Below, piece after piece: positions 44,696 through 53,169 of a stretch of 62,384 nt of DNA (positions are counted from its first letter, which is position 1; the number at the start of each line of letters is the position of its first letter). The stretch covers positions 1-62,384 of the forward strand of contig CAZHGD010000017.1 in NCBI GenBank assembly GCA_964531735.1, read 5' to 3'. Made by a program: the position numbers and the translations under genes. This DNA is from CAZHGD01 sp964531735. GTDB taxonomy: Bacteria; Armatimonadota; UBA10988. Under the pieces are notes generated by a model. The model saw only the letters and a program-made list of their open reading frames with translations, searched no databases and had not been told where the DNA came from.

Positions 44696-45184
44696 ATGGC
44701 GGACGATCGCTGGACTGAGCTGCGACGACGCTTGCAGGACGTGGCAGGCCACTGCCTCGGACGGGTGGAATACGGCAACCTCCGTATCGAAGCCTACGAC
44801 GGCAACAACGAGGCCGGCGGTCGTATCGCGGTGGCCTATGAGACGCCCGGCGGCTCCACCAACCAGTTCGGCATCAGCTTCGAGGACGGCGAGTTCCACA
44901 TGCTCGACGCCAAGGCCGAGCAGGTCTTGCGGTTCGCTGACCCCGGCGAGGCAGTGGAGCGGATGCGGGAGCTGATCGAGAGCATACCGGCCGCGCGCGC
45001 CGAACGTCTCCGCCAGGACATCGACCAGATGCTCATCTCCGGCTCCGGCCGCGCCGACGTGCTCCAGGAGCTGAACCGCCTGCTGCGCCTCGGGACCGAG
45101 TTTCGCGGCGGCAGCCTGACCACCGAAGAGCTGACCGAGGCCTGCCGCTATCTCGTACGGCGCACGCTTCCGGCCGGAGGCTGA
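44696..45184 (+). CDS. Hypothetical protein, first gene of the thiol operon
   Basis: 162 residues, soluble. The N-terminal half looks like a small alpha/beta domain (LRIEAYDGNNEAGGRIAVAY, then FGISFEDGEFHMLDAKAEQV), and the C-terminal half is helical (AERLRQDIDQMLISGSGRAD). I do not recognise a family. It is promoter-proximal and followed after 2 bases by a second hypothetical gene, which suggests the two products work together. Confidence 0.7.
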   Translation: MADDRWTELRRRLQDVAGHCLGRVEYGNLRIEAYDGNNEAGGRIAVAYETPGGSTNQFGISFEDGEFHMLDAKAEQVLRFADPGEAVERMRELIESIPAARAERLRQDIDQMLISGSGRADVLQELNRLLRLGTEFRGGSLTTEELTEACRYLVRRTLPAGG

Positions 45185-45186
45185 CC

Positions 45187-45936
45187 GTGCGCCTCTCCGA
45201 CGTTCAGGCCGACGCCCTGGCCTTCATGTACGCGCACGAGTTCGTCGAACAGGCCATCGACGAAGCCGAGTTGCACAACCCGCTCGCGCACGATATCGAG
45301 TACCCCACCAAGGCGCCGCTGTCCGACAAGATCATCGACCGCAACGAAGTCGCGGAAAAGGTCGTGTTCGTCGCGTTGGCCGACCTGTCGTCGCAGCGCA
45401 AGCTGGTGCTGACGCTGCGCGAGCCGGAGCGCTGGCTGGGCAGCCGCCGGCTGCACCGGGTGGCGCGCCTGCTCGGCTACCAGCGCCCGGTGCTGATGGT
45501 CCGGCGCGACGGGTCGTTCCCGGCTTCGCCGCTCAACTCGGCACTCTTGGCCGTGTTCGACGGGCTGTTGCAGCCCGGCAGCGATTTCGTCAGCGAGGCC
45601 AGACTCCCGGTCCGCCGCCTGCTGAAGCTGCTCTTCAAGGGCCGCGACGAGGAACGAGACCCGTATCACGACATCCTGCAATGGGTCGGCAACGAGTTGG
45701 CCGATGAAGGCTTCTACACCGACGGCACTGAGTTGCTGGCCGGCTCGGTGCCCTACAAGGAAGCGCATCCGGACCTGGAGCGGATGAAGACGGTTGCCGG
45801 GCGCGTCGCCGACCTGCGTCAGCGGTTAGCCGATTTCGAGCGCAAGGAGCCCGAGCTCTACGGCGCGCTACGGCAGACGGTCAAGGACACCATGAAGGAG
45901 CTGTCGGTGCTCTACGCCCGGCGGTTCACCCTCTGA
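45187..45936 (+). CDS. Hypothetical protein, second gene of the thiol operon
   Basis: 249 residues, starting with GTG at 45187 (GGAGG upstream, inside the previous gene's end). It is soluble and mixed alpha/beta, with NEVAEKVVFVALADLSSQRK, a basic centre (LGSRRLHRVARLLGYQRPVL) and a coiled-coil-like C-terminus (VAGRVADLRQRLADFERKEP). No recognised domain. It precedes the CPBP protease gene by 26 bases. Confidence 0.7.
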   Translation: MRLSDVQADALAFMYAHEFVEQAIDEAELHNPLAHDIEYPTKAPLSDKIIDRNEVAEKVVFVALADLSSQRKLVLTLREPERWLGSRRLHRVARLLGYQRPVLMVRRDGSFPASPLNSALLAVFDGLLQPGSDFVSEARLPVRRLLKLLFKGRDEERDPYHDILQWVGNELADEGFYTDGTELLAGSVPYKEAHPDLERMKTVAGRVADLRQRLADFERKEPELYGALRQTVKDTMKELSVLYARRFTL

Positions 45937-45962
45937 CCACCAGGCACCAACAGGCAGACACC

Positions 45963-47066
45963 ATGTGGCGGGTGGCGCAGCGGTTCTACGACGACGAGAT
46001 CCGGCCGGCCCTGGTCGACCATTCGCCGTCGCTCGGCCTGACCACGTTGCTCGGCACGGCCCTGCTGCTCAACAAGCGCTATCTGGCCGACCAAGGCATC
46101 GTGCCGCTGCCCGAGGTCCGCTGGCAGTGCCTGGCAGCCTGGCTGGCCGCCACGCTGGTGTTGCTCGCCTGCCTGCGTCACAGCGACCGCAAGACCGGCC
46201 GCGCGCTGCTCGGCACACTGCTCGGCGTGGTCGCGCTCGCCATGGTCATGTCCGTGGGCCTCGGGCGGCCTGGGCGGCCGCTGCACCTCCGCTGGCCGTT
46301 CCTCGCCGAGCCCTTCCTGATGATGACGATGGCCTGGCTGGTCGCGGCGCCGGCGCTGGCGGCGGCGATCGAGCCGCGCCGCCGCGCTCGCACTGCACGG
46401 GCGGCGGCGATGGCGCTGCTGTTCGCCACGGCGCTCGTCCTCAGCCAGCGCGGCCCCGCGCGGGCGTTGGTCCTCGACCACCGCTATGACTCCTTCCACT
46501 GGGGCCTGCTGACGTTCTGCTGGCTCGGCCTGATGGCGCTGCTGAGCAGCGCCGGCGTGTCGGCGCGGACCTTCGCCGACGACGGCGGTGGGCTCGGCCG
46601 CTGGCGCTTCTGGCTGCCTTGGGTGGCCGTCTTCCTGGTGGTGATGGTCGTCATTGTCGCCGGCTTCGCCGGCCGGCAGCCGCGCTTCCAGGACTGCTAC
46701 CCGCTGTTCCGCACCGAATGGCGCGACTACAGCCCGCGCCTGCACGGCTGGCGGTTCTTCGCCCTCTACGAAGTCACCTACCTGCTGTACTTCGTGGCCT
46801 GGGAGTACTTCTTCCGCGGCTGGATGCTCTTCCGCCTGGAGCGCGACTACGGGGCGCGCGCCATACTCATCCAGACGGTGCCGTTCGTGCTCATGCACAT
46901 CGGCAAGCCGCCGCTCGAGTTCCACTCGTCGCTGATCGCCGGCGTGGTCCTCGGCTGGCTGGCCTGGCGCAGCCGCTCGTTCTGGCCGTGCGTCATTCTG
47001 CATAGCGGCGTGGCCTTCACAATGGACTTGACGGCGCTGCTCTCGCGCATGTACAGCGGCCATTGA
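45963..47066 (+). CDS. CPBP-family intramembrane metalloprotease-like protein
   Basis: 367 residues with about eight hydrophobic segments. The CPBP (Abi) core is near the C-terminus: motif 1 WEYFFRG with Glu281 and Arg285 (a variant of EExxxR with one Glu), motif 2 FVLMHIGKP with His312, and motif 3 ILHSGVAFTMD with His347. In Rce1-like enzymes these residues hold the catalytic metal or water. The single Glu in motif 1 may alter activity. The role here is unknown; bacterial members act in bacteriocin immunity, protein sorting or stress. It lies 23 bases upstream of bshC in the same operon. Confidence 0.82.
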   Translation: MWRVAQRFYDDEIRPALVDHSPSLGLTTLLGTALLLNKRYLADQGIVPLPEVRWQCLAAWLAATLVLLACLRHSDRKTGRALLGTLLGVVALAMVMSVGLGRPGRPLHLRWPFLAEPFLMMTMAWLVAAPALAAAIEPRRRARTARAAAMALLFATALVLSQRGPARALVLDHRYDSFHWGLLTFCWLGLMALLSSAGVSARTFADDGGGLGRWRFWLPWVAVFLVVMVVIVAGFAGRQPRFQDCYPLFRTEWRDYSPRLHGWRFFALYEVTYLLYFVAWEYFFRGWMLFRLERDYGARAILIQTVPFVLMHIGKPPLEFHSSLIAGVVLGWLAWRSRSFWPCVILHSGVAFTMDLTALLSRMYSGH

Positions 47067-47089
47067 GGGCCGGACCAGGTGATTTGCCC

Positions 47090-48751
47090 ATGAACGTGGA
47101 GTCCGCAGGCGTGTTCACCACGGAGATCACCCCGCTGTCCTTCGCCTGGCGGAGCCCGTTGGCCCAAGCGCTGCTCTCTGGGCAGCCGGAAGTCGCCTCA
47201 CTCTACCCGTTCGGGCTGGGCTGGCAGCGCTTGGACGACGCTCTCGCCGCCCGCGCTCAGCAGAGCTGGGTGGCCGACCGCGCCGCGGTGGTCGCGGCGC
47301 TACGCGAGCATCTGGCGCAGGTGGGCCTGACCGAGGCGCAGGCGGCCAACCTCGAGCGCCTGGCCCGACCCGATGCCCTGGTCGTGGTGACCGGCCAGCA
47401 GCCCGGCTTCCTCGGTGGCCCGCTGTATACGCTCTACAAAGCGATGACCACCGTCTGGGCCGCCGAGCACCTGCGGGCGCTGGGCCACAACGCGGTACCC
47501 GTGTTTTGGTCGGCCACCGAGGACGACGACTTCGCGGAGGTGGCCACCGCGTGGGTCCTCGATCGCGGCGATGGGCTGCGCTCGGTGACCATGCCGGCGG
47601 CGCACCAACCAGGTCAACCGGTCGGCGGCTTGCGGCTGGCCGCGGCGGACTGGGCCGGCCTCGCCGCCGCGCTGGCCGAGCACCTGCCGGCCGGTGACGG
47701 CACGGAGGCCCTGCTGGCACACCTGGACGCCTGCTGGGGGCAGGAGCCGACGCTGGGCGAGGGCTTCGCTCGCTGGCTGACGCTGCTGCTCGGCGATCGG
47801 GGACTGCTCCTTCTCGATCCCTCGCAGCCGGCGCTGCGCCGCGCTGCGGCCCCGTTCCTCGCCCGCGTGCTGGACGACCCGCTGGCGGCCAACCGCGCCG
47901 CGGGACAGGTGGGCTCGCGGCTGACCGCACTGGGGTTCGAACCGGCGGTTCACCGTAGCGACGACCTGTGCGCCTTCTACGTGCTCTCACCCGACGGCCT
48001 GCGCGAGCGCCTGCGCTGGGACGGCACTCGCTTCCAGACGGCGGCGGGTGGCACCTACAGCGCGGCTGATCTGCGCGCCCTGGCCGCCGACGAGCCCGCC
48101 CGCTTCAGCACCGGCGTGTTGTTGCGACCAACGCTGCAGGATTGGCTGCTGCCCACGGCCGGCTTCGTCGTTGGTCCGGGCGAGGCGGCCTACATGGCAC
48201 AGGTGAACGCCGTCGACCAGGCCTATGGCATCGCGCCGCCGCTGCTGCTGCCGCGCTTCTCGGCCACCCTCGTCGAGCCCCGCGTGGCCCGGGCGCTGGA
48301 GACGTACGGCCTCTCGCTGGCCGAGGTGGATGGCGACCTCGACCAACTGGTGGCGCGCGTGGCGCGCGAGAACCAGGGGCTCGAGGCCACCGAGCGCTTC
48401 GCGCTGGCCTGGCAGGCGGCCGCGACGCCGTTGGCCGAGGTCGGCGCCTGGGCGACGCAGGTCGACGCGTCGCTGTCCGGCGTCGCCGACGGGCTGGTGA
48501 ACAAGCTGCGCGCGGAGCTGGGCAAGCTGGAGGAGAAGGTTCAGCGGGCCCTGCGTCAGCAGGACGAGACGTTGCGGCGCCGGCTGGCCACGGCCGTGTC
48601 GCACTTGGCACCGGGCGGCACACCGCAGGAGCGCAAGCTCTCGGCGCTGAATTTGCTGGCCCGGCAGGGACCGTCGGCGACCGGCGCCGTCTACTCGGCG
48701 CTGGCGGCGCATGGCTGCGGAGAGCACGTGGTGGCGCGATGGACTCGCTGA
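47090..48751 (+). CDS. bshC: Bacillithiol synthase BshC (putative cysteine-adding enzyme)
   Basis: 553 residues, close to the family's usual 540. The start at 47090 fits the family N-terminus and has AGGTG upstream. Its signatures are TGQQPGFLGGPLYTLYK (residues 101-117) and VFWSATEDDDFAEV (about 139-151), matching the nucleotide-fold motifs of BshC. A central coiled coil near the C-terminus (LRAELGKLEEKVQRALRQQ) is also typical. BshC joins cysteine to glucosaminyl-malate, the last step of bacillithiol synthesis. The genes for BshA and BshB are not in this window. Its last 13 bases overlap gpsA, and a cysteine-synthase-like gene follows. Confidence 0.92.
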   Translation: MNVESAGVFTTEITPLSFAWRSPLAQALLSGQPEVASLYPFGLGWQRLDDALAARAQQSWVADRAAVVAALREHLAQVGLTEAQAANLERLARPDALVVVTGQQPGFLGGPLYTLYKAMTTVWAAEHLRALGHNAVPVFWSATEDDDFAEVATAWVLDRGDGLRSVTMPAAHQPGQPVGGLRLAAADWAGLAAALAEHLPAGDGTEALLAHLDACWGQEPTLGEGFARWLTLLLGDRGLLLLDPSQPALRRAAAPFLARVLDDPLAANRAAGQVGSRLTALGFEPAVHRSDDLCAFYVLSPDGLRERLRWDGTRFQTAAGGTYSAADLRALAADEPARFSTGVLLRPTLQDWLLPTAGFVVGPGEAAYMAQVNAVDQAYGIAPPLLLPRFSATLVEPRVARALETYGLSLAEVDGDLDQLVARVARENQGLEATERFALAWQAAATPLAEVGAWATQVDASLSGVADGLVNKLRAELGKLEEKVQRALRQQDETLRRRLATAVSHLAPGGTPQERKLSALNLLARQGPSATGAVYSALAAHGCGEHVVARWTR

Positions 48752-49758
48752 CCGAGATCGCCATCATCGGGGCCGGCAGTTGGGGCACCGGCCTGGCCTG
48801 GCTGATGGCCCGCAACGGCCGGCGCGTCCGTCTGTGGGCGCGCGACGCCGCTCTGGCCGCCGACATTGAGGCCACGCGACGCAACCGCCGCTACCTGCCC
48901 GAAGCGCCGCTGCCTGCGGCGGTCCAGGCCACCGCCGACCTGGCCGCGGCCGTCCGCGGGTGTGGGCTGCTGCTGGTGGTCGTCCCCTCGGTGGGCGTAC
49001 CGGAAATGGCCCGGCACCTCGCTCCGTTGGTGCCGCCGGGGACGACGGTGATCTCGGCCGCCAAGGGCCTCGACCACGAGACCGGCCGGCGCATGTCGGT
49101 CGTGCTCTCGGAAGCTCTGCCGCCCGGAGTGGCTGTCGGCGCGCTGTCGGGACCCAATCTGGCGCACGAGATCATCGCCGGCCAGCCGTCGGCGTCGGTG
49201 GTGGCCACCGCCGACCGGGCGAACGGTCGGCGCGTGCAGTTGGCCCTCTCCAGCGAGTCGTTCCGGGCCTACTACAGCCCCGACATTGCCGGCGTGGAAC
49301 TGGGCGGCGCGCTCAAGAACCCGCTGGCCATTGCGGCCGGCGTCGCCGACGGGCTCGGCTATGGCGACAACACCAAGGCGGCGCTGATGACGCGCGGGAT
49401 GGTGGAGATCTGCCGCCTGAGTGTCGCCCTCGGCGCCAGTGAGCGCACGCTGACCGGCCTGTGCGGCTTCGGCGACCTGCTGGCCACCTGCCACAGCCGC
49501 CTGAGCCGCAACCGTAACCTGGGCGAACAGCTCGGGCGCGGACGCCGCTTAAGTGAGATTGTGGCCGAGACCACACAGGTGGCCGAGGGCGTGCCGACCT
49601 GCCGCACCGCGCTCCGCCTGGCGCGCGAGCACGGCGTCGACATGCCCATCTTCTCCGCCCTGCACCGCGCCCTGTTCGAAGACTGTCCGGCCAGCGTCGT
49701 CGCCCAGGCGCTGATGGCCCGCGAAGTCACCGACGAGTTCCGGGAGTCCGCGCCATGA
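48739..49758 (+). CDS. gpsA: NAD(P)-dependent glycerol-3-phosphate dehydrogenase
   Basis: 339 residues. The ATG at 48739 lies inside the end of bshC and opens the Rossmann motif IAIIGAGSWGTGLA (residues 7-20). Catalytic Lys109 in ISAAKGLDHE, GALSGPNLAHEI, and GGALKNPLAIAAGVADG with the second Lys are all present, as is LCGFGDLLATCHS. The enzyme makes sn-glycerol 3-phosphate from dihydroxyacetone phosphate for membrane phospholipids. It shares the operon with bshC and a cysteine-synthase-like gene, and its stop overlaps the latter's start (ATGA). Confidence 0.95.
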   Translation: MDSLTEIAIIGAGSWGTGLAWLMARNGRRVRLWARDAALAADIEATRRNRRYLPEAPLPAAVQATADLAAAVRGCGLLLVVVPSVGVPEMARHLAPLVPPGTTVISAAKGLDHETGRRMSVVLSEALPPGVAVGALSGPNLAHEIIAGQPSASVVATADRANGRRVQLALSSESFRAYYSPDIAGVELGGALKNPLAIAAGVADGLGYGDNTKAALMTRGMVEICRLSVALGASERTLTGLCGFGDLLATCHSRLSRNRNLGEQLGRGRRLSEIVAETTQVAEGVPTCRTALRLAREHGVDMPIFSALHRALFEDCPASVVAQALMAREVTDEFRESAP

Positions 49759-50705
49759 ACGTCGCTGGCAGCGTGCTGGACCTGGTCGGCGGGACCCCGC
49801 TGGTCGAACTGGCGGTGATCTCGCGTGGACTGCCCTCGCGCCTCCTCGCCAAGTGCGAGTTCCTCAATCCCGGAGGCAGCATCAAGGACCGTTGCGCCGT
49901 CTACATCCTGCAGCAAGCCCTGCGCGACGGACGGCTGCGGCCCGGTGACACCGTGGTCGAGCTCACCTCGGGCAACATGGGCGCCGGTCTCGCCCTCGCC
50001 TCAGCGCGACTGGGGCTGCGGTTCGTGGCGGTCATGTCCGCGGGCAACAGCGTCGAGCGGGCCCGCATGATGGCGGCTTTCGGCGCCGAGGTGGTGATTG
50101 TGCCGCAAGCGCCTGGATCGCCACCCGGCCAGGTCTCCGGCGAGGACCTGGCCCTCGTAGCGCGCCGCGCCGCCGAACTCGTGGCCGAGCGGCAAGCCTA
50201 CTATGTGGACCAGTTCAACAATCCCGACAACGTGGCCGCGCACGAGGCGACCACCGGCGCGGAGATCTGGGACCAGACCGGCGGCGCGGTGGACGCGTTC
50301 GTGGCCGCCGCGGGCACCAGTTGCTCGTTTGTCGGTGTGATGCGGCGGCTGCGGCGGGACAACCCGGCGGTCCGCGGCTACGTGGTGGAACCGGCCACAG
50401 CGGCCGTGCTGGCCGGTCAGCCCATCACCAACAGCTCACACAAGATCCAGGGCACCGGCTACAGCGCCGTGCCACCACAGTGGGACCCGGCGCTGTGCGA
50501 CGGTGCCTTGTTGGTGACCGACGACGAGGCTCTGGCGACCAGTCGTCGGCTGGCCCGCGAAGAGGGCCTGTTCGTCGGCTTCAGCGCCGGCGCCAACGTG
50601 GCCGCCGCCCTCCAACTCGCCCGCGGCCAAACGCCGCCGGCGGTGATCGTGACGCTGCTCTGCGACACCGGCCTGAAGTACTTGAGCACCGACTTGGTGC
50701 CTTGA
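49755..50705 (+). CDS. Cysteine synthase family PLP enzyme
   Basis: 316 residues. Fold type II PLP protein: NPGGSIKDR carries Lys44, the Schiff-base Lys. ELTSGNMGAGLA matches the TSGNTG substrate loop (with Met for Thr), and EEGLFVGFSAGANVAAAL and TLLCDTGLKYLS complete the phosphate-binding and C-terminal motifs. Most relatives make cysteine from O-acetylserine or O-phosphoserine and sulfide, or cystathionine from serine. Its position after bshC and gpsA suggests that it supplies cysteine for bacillithiol, but cystathionine beta-synthase activity cannot be excluded. Confidence 0.88.
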   Translation: MNVAGSVLDLVGGTPLVELAVISRGLPSRLLAKCEFLNPGGSIKDRCAVYILQQALRDGRLRPGDTVVELTSGNMGAGLALASARLGLRFVAVMSAGNSVERARMMAAFGAEVVIVPQAPGSPPGQVSGEDLALVARRAAELVAERQAYYVDQFNNPDNVAAHEATTGAEIWDQTGGAVDAFVAAAGTSCSFVGVMRRLRRDNPAVRGYVVEPATAAVLAGQPITNSSHKIQGTGYSAVPPQWDPALCDGALLVTDDEALATSRRLAREEGLFVGFSAGANVAAALQLARGQTPPAVIVTLLCDTGLKYLSTDLVP

Positions 50706-50739
50706 GCACTGGTGCCCCGCCACCGGCCGCGATTCGCCC

Positions 50740-50768
50740 TTGCGCTTCGCAAACAGACGTTCTATACT
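50740..50768 (+). promoter_or_regulatory. Sigma70-type promoter for the DinB-family gene
   Basis: TTGCGC (50740-50745), 17 bases, TATACT (50763-50768). AGGAG precedes the ATG at 50805. The DinB gene therefore has its own promoter after the thiol operon. Confidence 0.6.
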
Positions 50769-50804
50769 GCGCTCGGCCGCGCCGCGGCAGAGGAGTCACA
50801 GGCT

Positions 50805-51314
50805 ATGACGATCGCGCAGTCGTTGCTGCCGGAATTCGACCTGGAGATGGCCAACACGCGCCGTCTGCTCGAACGCGTGCCGGACGGCATCCTGGACTGG
50901 CGCCCGCACGAGAAGTCGGGCACGACCCGCTGGATGCTCAGCCACCTGGCGACACTACCGGGCTGGCTGCCGGGCATCTTGGCGGCTGATTCCATGGACA
51001 TTGCGCCACCCGGTGGTGAGTCGTACCAGTCGCCGTCGTTCGAGAGCACCACGGCGGCGCTCGCGGCCTTCGACGCGGGTGTGGCCGCGGCGCGCGCGGC
51101 GCTGGCCGAGGCGGACGATGCCACCATGATGGCGACTTGGTCGCTGCTCAAGGCCGGCCAGGTGATGTTCAGCATGCCGCGCGCGGCGGTGCTACGCGGC
51201 TTCGTGCTGAGCCACAGCATCCACCACCGGGCCCAGCTCGGCCTGTACCTGCGGCTCAAGGACGTACCGCTGCCCGGCACCTATGGCCCGTCGGCCGACG
51301 AGGGCGCGTTCTGA
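50805..51314 (+). CDS. DinB-family protein
   Basis: 169 residues, a four-helix bundle. The start LLPEFDLEMANTRRLLERVP, the LSHLATLPGWLPGIL helix and the C-terminal SHSIHHRAQLGLYLRLKDV with its His pair are typical of DinB_2 proteins, whose three His bind a metal. The closing PLPGTYGPSAD is common in the group. Some DinB proteins are thiol S-transferases that use bacillithiol or mycothiol. Location straight after the bshC operon makes a bacillithiol-dependent role attractive, though this is inference. Confidence 0.88.
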   Translation: MTIAQSLLPEFDLEMANTRRLLERVPDGILDWRPHEKSGTTRWMLSHLATLPGWLPGILAADSMDIAPPGGESYQSPSFESTTAALAAFDAGVAAARAALAEADDATMMATWSLLKAGQVMFSMPRAAVLRGFVLSHSIHHRAQLGLYLRLKDVPLPGTYGPSADEGAF

Positions 51315-51320
51315 TGGGGC

Positions 51321-51355
51321 TGGCTGGCGGCGGGACGCGGTCGCGCCGCCAGCCA
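51321..51355. terminator. Bidirectional stem-loop between convergent genes
   Basis: A perfect 12-base inverted repeat: TGGCTGGCGGCG (51321-51332) pairs with CGCCGCCAGCCA (51344-51355) around an 11-base loop. It lies between the stops of the DinB gene (51314) and the esterase (51361). There is no T-run. Confidence 0.6.
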
Positions 51356-51360
51356 CACGC

Positions 51361-53142
51361 CTACTGGGCGGTCACGTCGTCCAGATAGACCCGGTCGCCC
51401 GGCGCCGTGGTCAGTCGGAGCAGTCCGAGGTGGTTGCTCCACAGCGGCACGGGCGGCTCGCCCTTGCCGGCGTAGCGCAAGTCGGCGAACGGCAGCACGA
51501 CCTCCTGCCAGGCCGTGGTCAGCGGCGCCGCGGCGGCGGGCCAACGCCAAGTGTAGCGCTGCCCATCGGGGCCTTCCACCAGCAGGTCGATGGCGGGGCG
51601 GGCACACGGCTTCGCCGCGGCTCGCAGCCAGAGATGCAGCTCCTTGGCGCCGGTGCGCTTGAGCGTCGCGGCCCGCACGCCCCAGCAGGCGAAGGTCGCT
51701 TCGTCGCTCAGCTCCAGGCCGCGGCGGCCGCTGTGCGCGGCCTCGGCGCACAGTCGCAAGCGACCGTTGCGGCGCTCCAGGTGCGGCTTGTGCCAGCGGC
51801 GGTCTTCGTTGGCGTTCTCGAAGTCCTGAGCGAAGCGGGCCTGGCTGGCTTCATCGGGCCTGAAGCCGTGCTGTGCCGGCTCGATGGTGTCGATGAGCGT
51901 GGACGCGCAGACCTGGCGTTCGTCGGCCACCAGACCGAACCAGGACAGCGGCTGCCCGGGCTCGTCGACCGGTACCACGGCTTGGTAGACGCCGGCGCCA
52001 ACGGCCTTGGCCGGGGCCGGTGCCCACCACCGGAGGCGCCAAGGCAGTTCGCCGGCCGCGTACCAGACGGTAACGTTGGTCAAGGCCACCGGCGCGGTGA
52101 CCTTGAACTCCACGCGCAGAGTGGCCCCGTCGCGGCCGACCACGCGGGTGGCGCCGCAGGACGGGAACGGCTGGCCCTCGCCCTTCAGGTGCAAGTTCAG
52201 CCAGACCTGCTCCATCCAGGTGCGGTTCGCCCGGTGGTCGATCACCGGCGGCGCGCCGGTGCCGCCGGGCACCAGCAGTTGGTGCGAGTCGTTGGGCGTG
52301 AAGCAGATGTTCTTCGGCACGCGCAGTTCGGCATACGTGCGCATGACGGCCGACGGCCAGAAGAACCAGTCGTTGGTGGGCGCCGCGACCATGTAGGTGG
52401 CCCGCAAGCCGTTGGCCCGGCGCCCGACGTCGAGGTTGTCCAGCCAGATGCTCCGGCGCTCCGGCCCGAGCCGGTCGAGGTCGCGCATCCAGGTGGAGCC
52501 GACGTCGTAGAACCCGCAGCCATAGATGCAGAACGCCGCCTTGATGCGGTCGCCGGCGAGACTGCTGACCATGGTGGTCAGGTAGCCGCCCCAGGAGCCG
52601 CCCGTGACGCCGATGCGCGCGCGGTCCACATCGGGCTGCGCGCGGAGCAGGGCCAGTCCGTTGAGCCCGGCGGCCACGCCGTCGAACAACGCGCAGTCCT
52701 CGGCGGCCTTGGTCAGGTTGAACAGCCCGGCGTTGCCCTCGAGGCACGGCCCCGTTGACCGGGCCTTACTGCGGTCGCAGATGCCGGGCTCGTCCTGGCA
52801 GACCGACACATAACCCCGCTTGGCCCAGCCGATGACTTGCGGCTCCACCTGGTCGGCGTAGCCGCCGCCACCGTGGCAGACCAACACGCCCGGGTGCGGT
52901 CCCGGCGTGGTCGGGCGGGCCAGGATGGCGTAGATGTGCACGGGCCGGCCGGACTTCGGCTCGACGCGACTGAGGAACCGCAGCCGGGTCACCTCGACGC
53001 CGGCGGCCGTCTCGCGGCCGAGCGTCTCGACAATGCGTGGCGCCTCGTCGCGCAGGTACGGCGCGAACACGTCGGCCGGCGCGGCGACCAGCGGCGTCAG
53101 GCACAACCAGAGCAACAGCAGACAGCGGCACGATCGCGGCAT
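51361..53142 (-). CDS. Secreted alpha/beta hydrolase (acetyl xylan esterase-like) with C-terminal beta domain
   Basis: 593 residues with a signal peptide (RCLLLLWLCLTPLVAAP). The alpha/beta hydrolase core includes GVLVCHGGGGYADQVEPQ (oxyanion region), VTGGSWGGYLT with nucleophile Ser183, and a C-terminal NDSHQLL segment supplying the likely His. This pattern is seen in acetyl xylan esterase/AXE1 and dienelactone-hydrolase-like families. Residues about 430-593 look like a carbohydrate-binding or galactose-binding-like beta domain, ending VYLDDVTAQ. The likely role is removing acyl groups from an extracellular polysaccharide. It is downstream of a methyltransferase gene but has its own promoter-like element. 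Confidence 0.75.
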   Translation of the reverse strand: MPRSCRCLLLLWLCLTPLVAAPADVFAPYLRDEAPRIVETLGRETAAGVEVTRLRFLSRVEPKSGRPVHIYAILARPTTPGPHPGVLVCHGGGGYADQVEPQVIGWAKRGYVSVCQDEPGICDRSKARSTGPCLEGNAGLFNLTKAAEDCALFDGVAAGLNGLALLRAQPDVDRARIGVTGGSWGGYLTTMVSSLAGDRIKAAFCIYGCGFYDVGSTWMRDLDRLGPERRSIWLDNLDVGRRANGLRATYMVAAPTNDWFFWPSAVMRTYAELRVPKNICFTPNDSHQLLVPGGTGAPPVIDHRANRTWMEQVWLNLHLKGEGQPFPSCGATRVVGRDGATLRVEFKVTAPVALTNVTVWYAAGELPWRLRWWAPAPAKAVGAGVYQAVVPVDEPGQPLSWFGLVADERQVCASTLIDTIEPAQHGFRPDEASQARFAQDFENANEDRRWHKPHLERRNGRLRLCAEAAHSGRRGLELSDEATFACWGVRAATLKRTGAKELHLWLRAAAKPCARPAIDLLVEGPDGQRYTWRWPAAAAPLTTAWQEVVLPFADLRYAGKGEPPVPLWSNHLGLLRLTTAPGDRVYLDDVTAQ

Positions 53143-53169
53143 GGCGCACTTCCCGACGGCGCGAGGTGA

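Noticed and set aside
48142..48738. Extended N-terminus of GpsA reading into bshC
   Set aside because: The Rossmann motif starts 6 residues after the ATG at 48739, and the upstream in-frame part is low-complexity Arg/Gly/Ala shadow of bshC.
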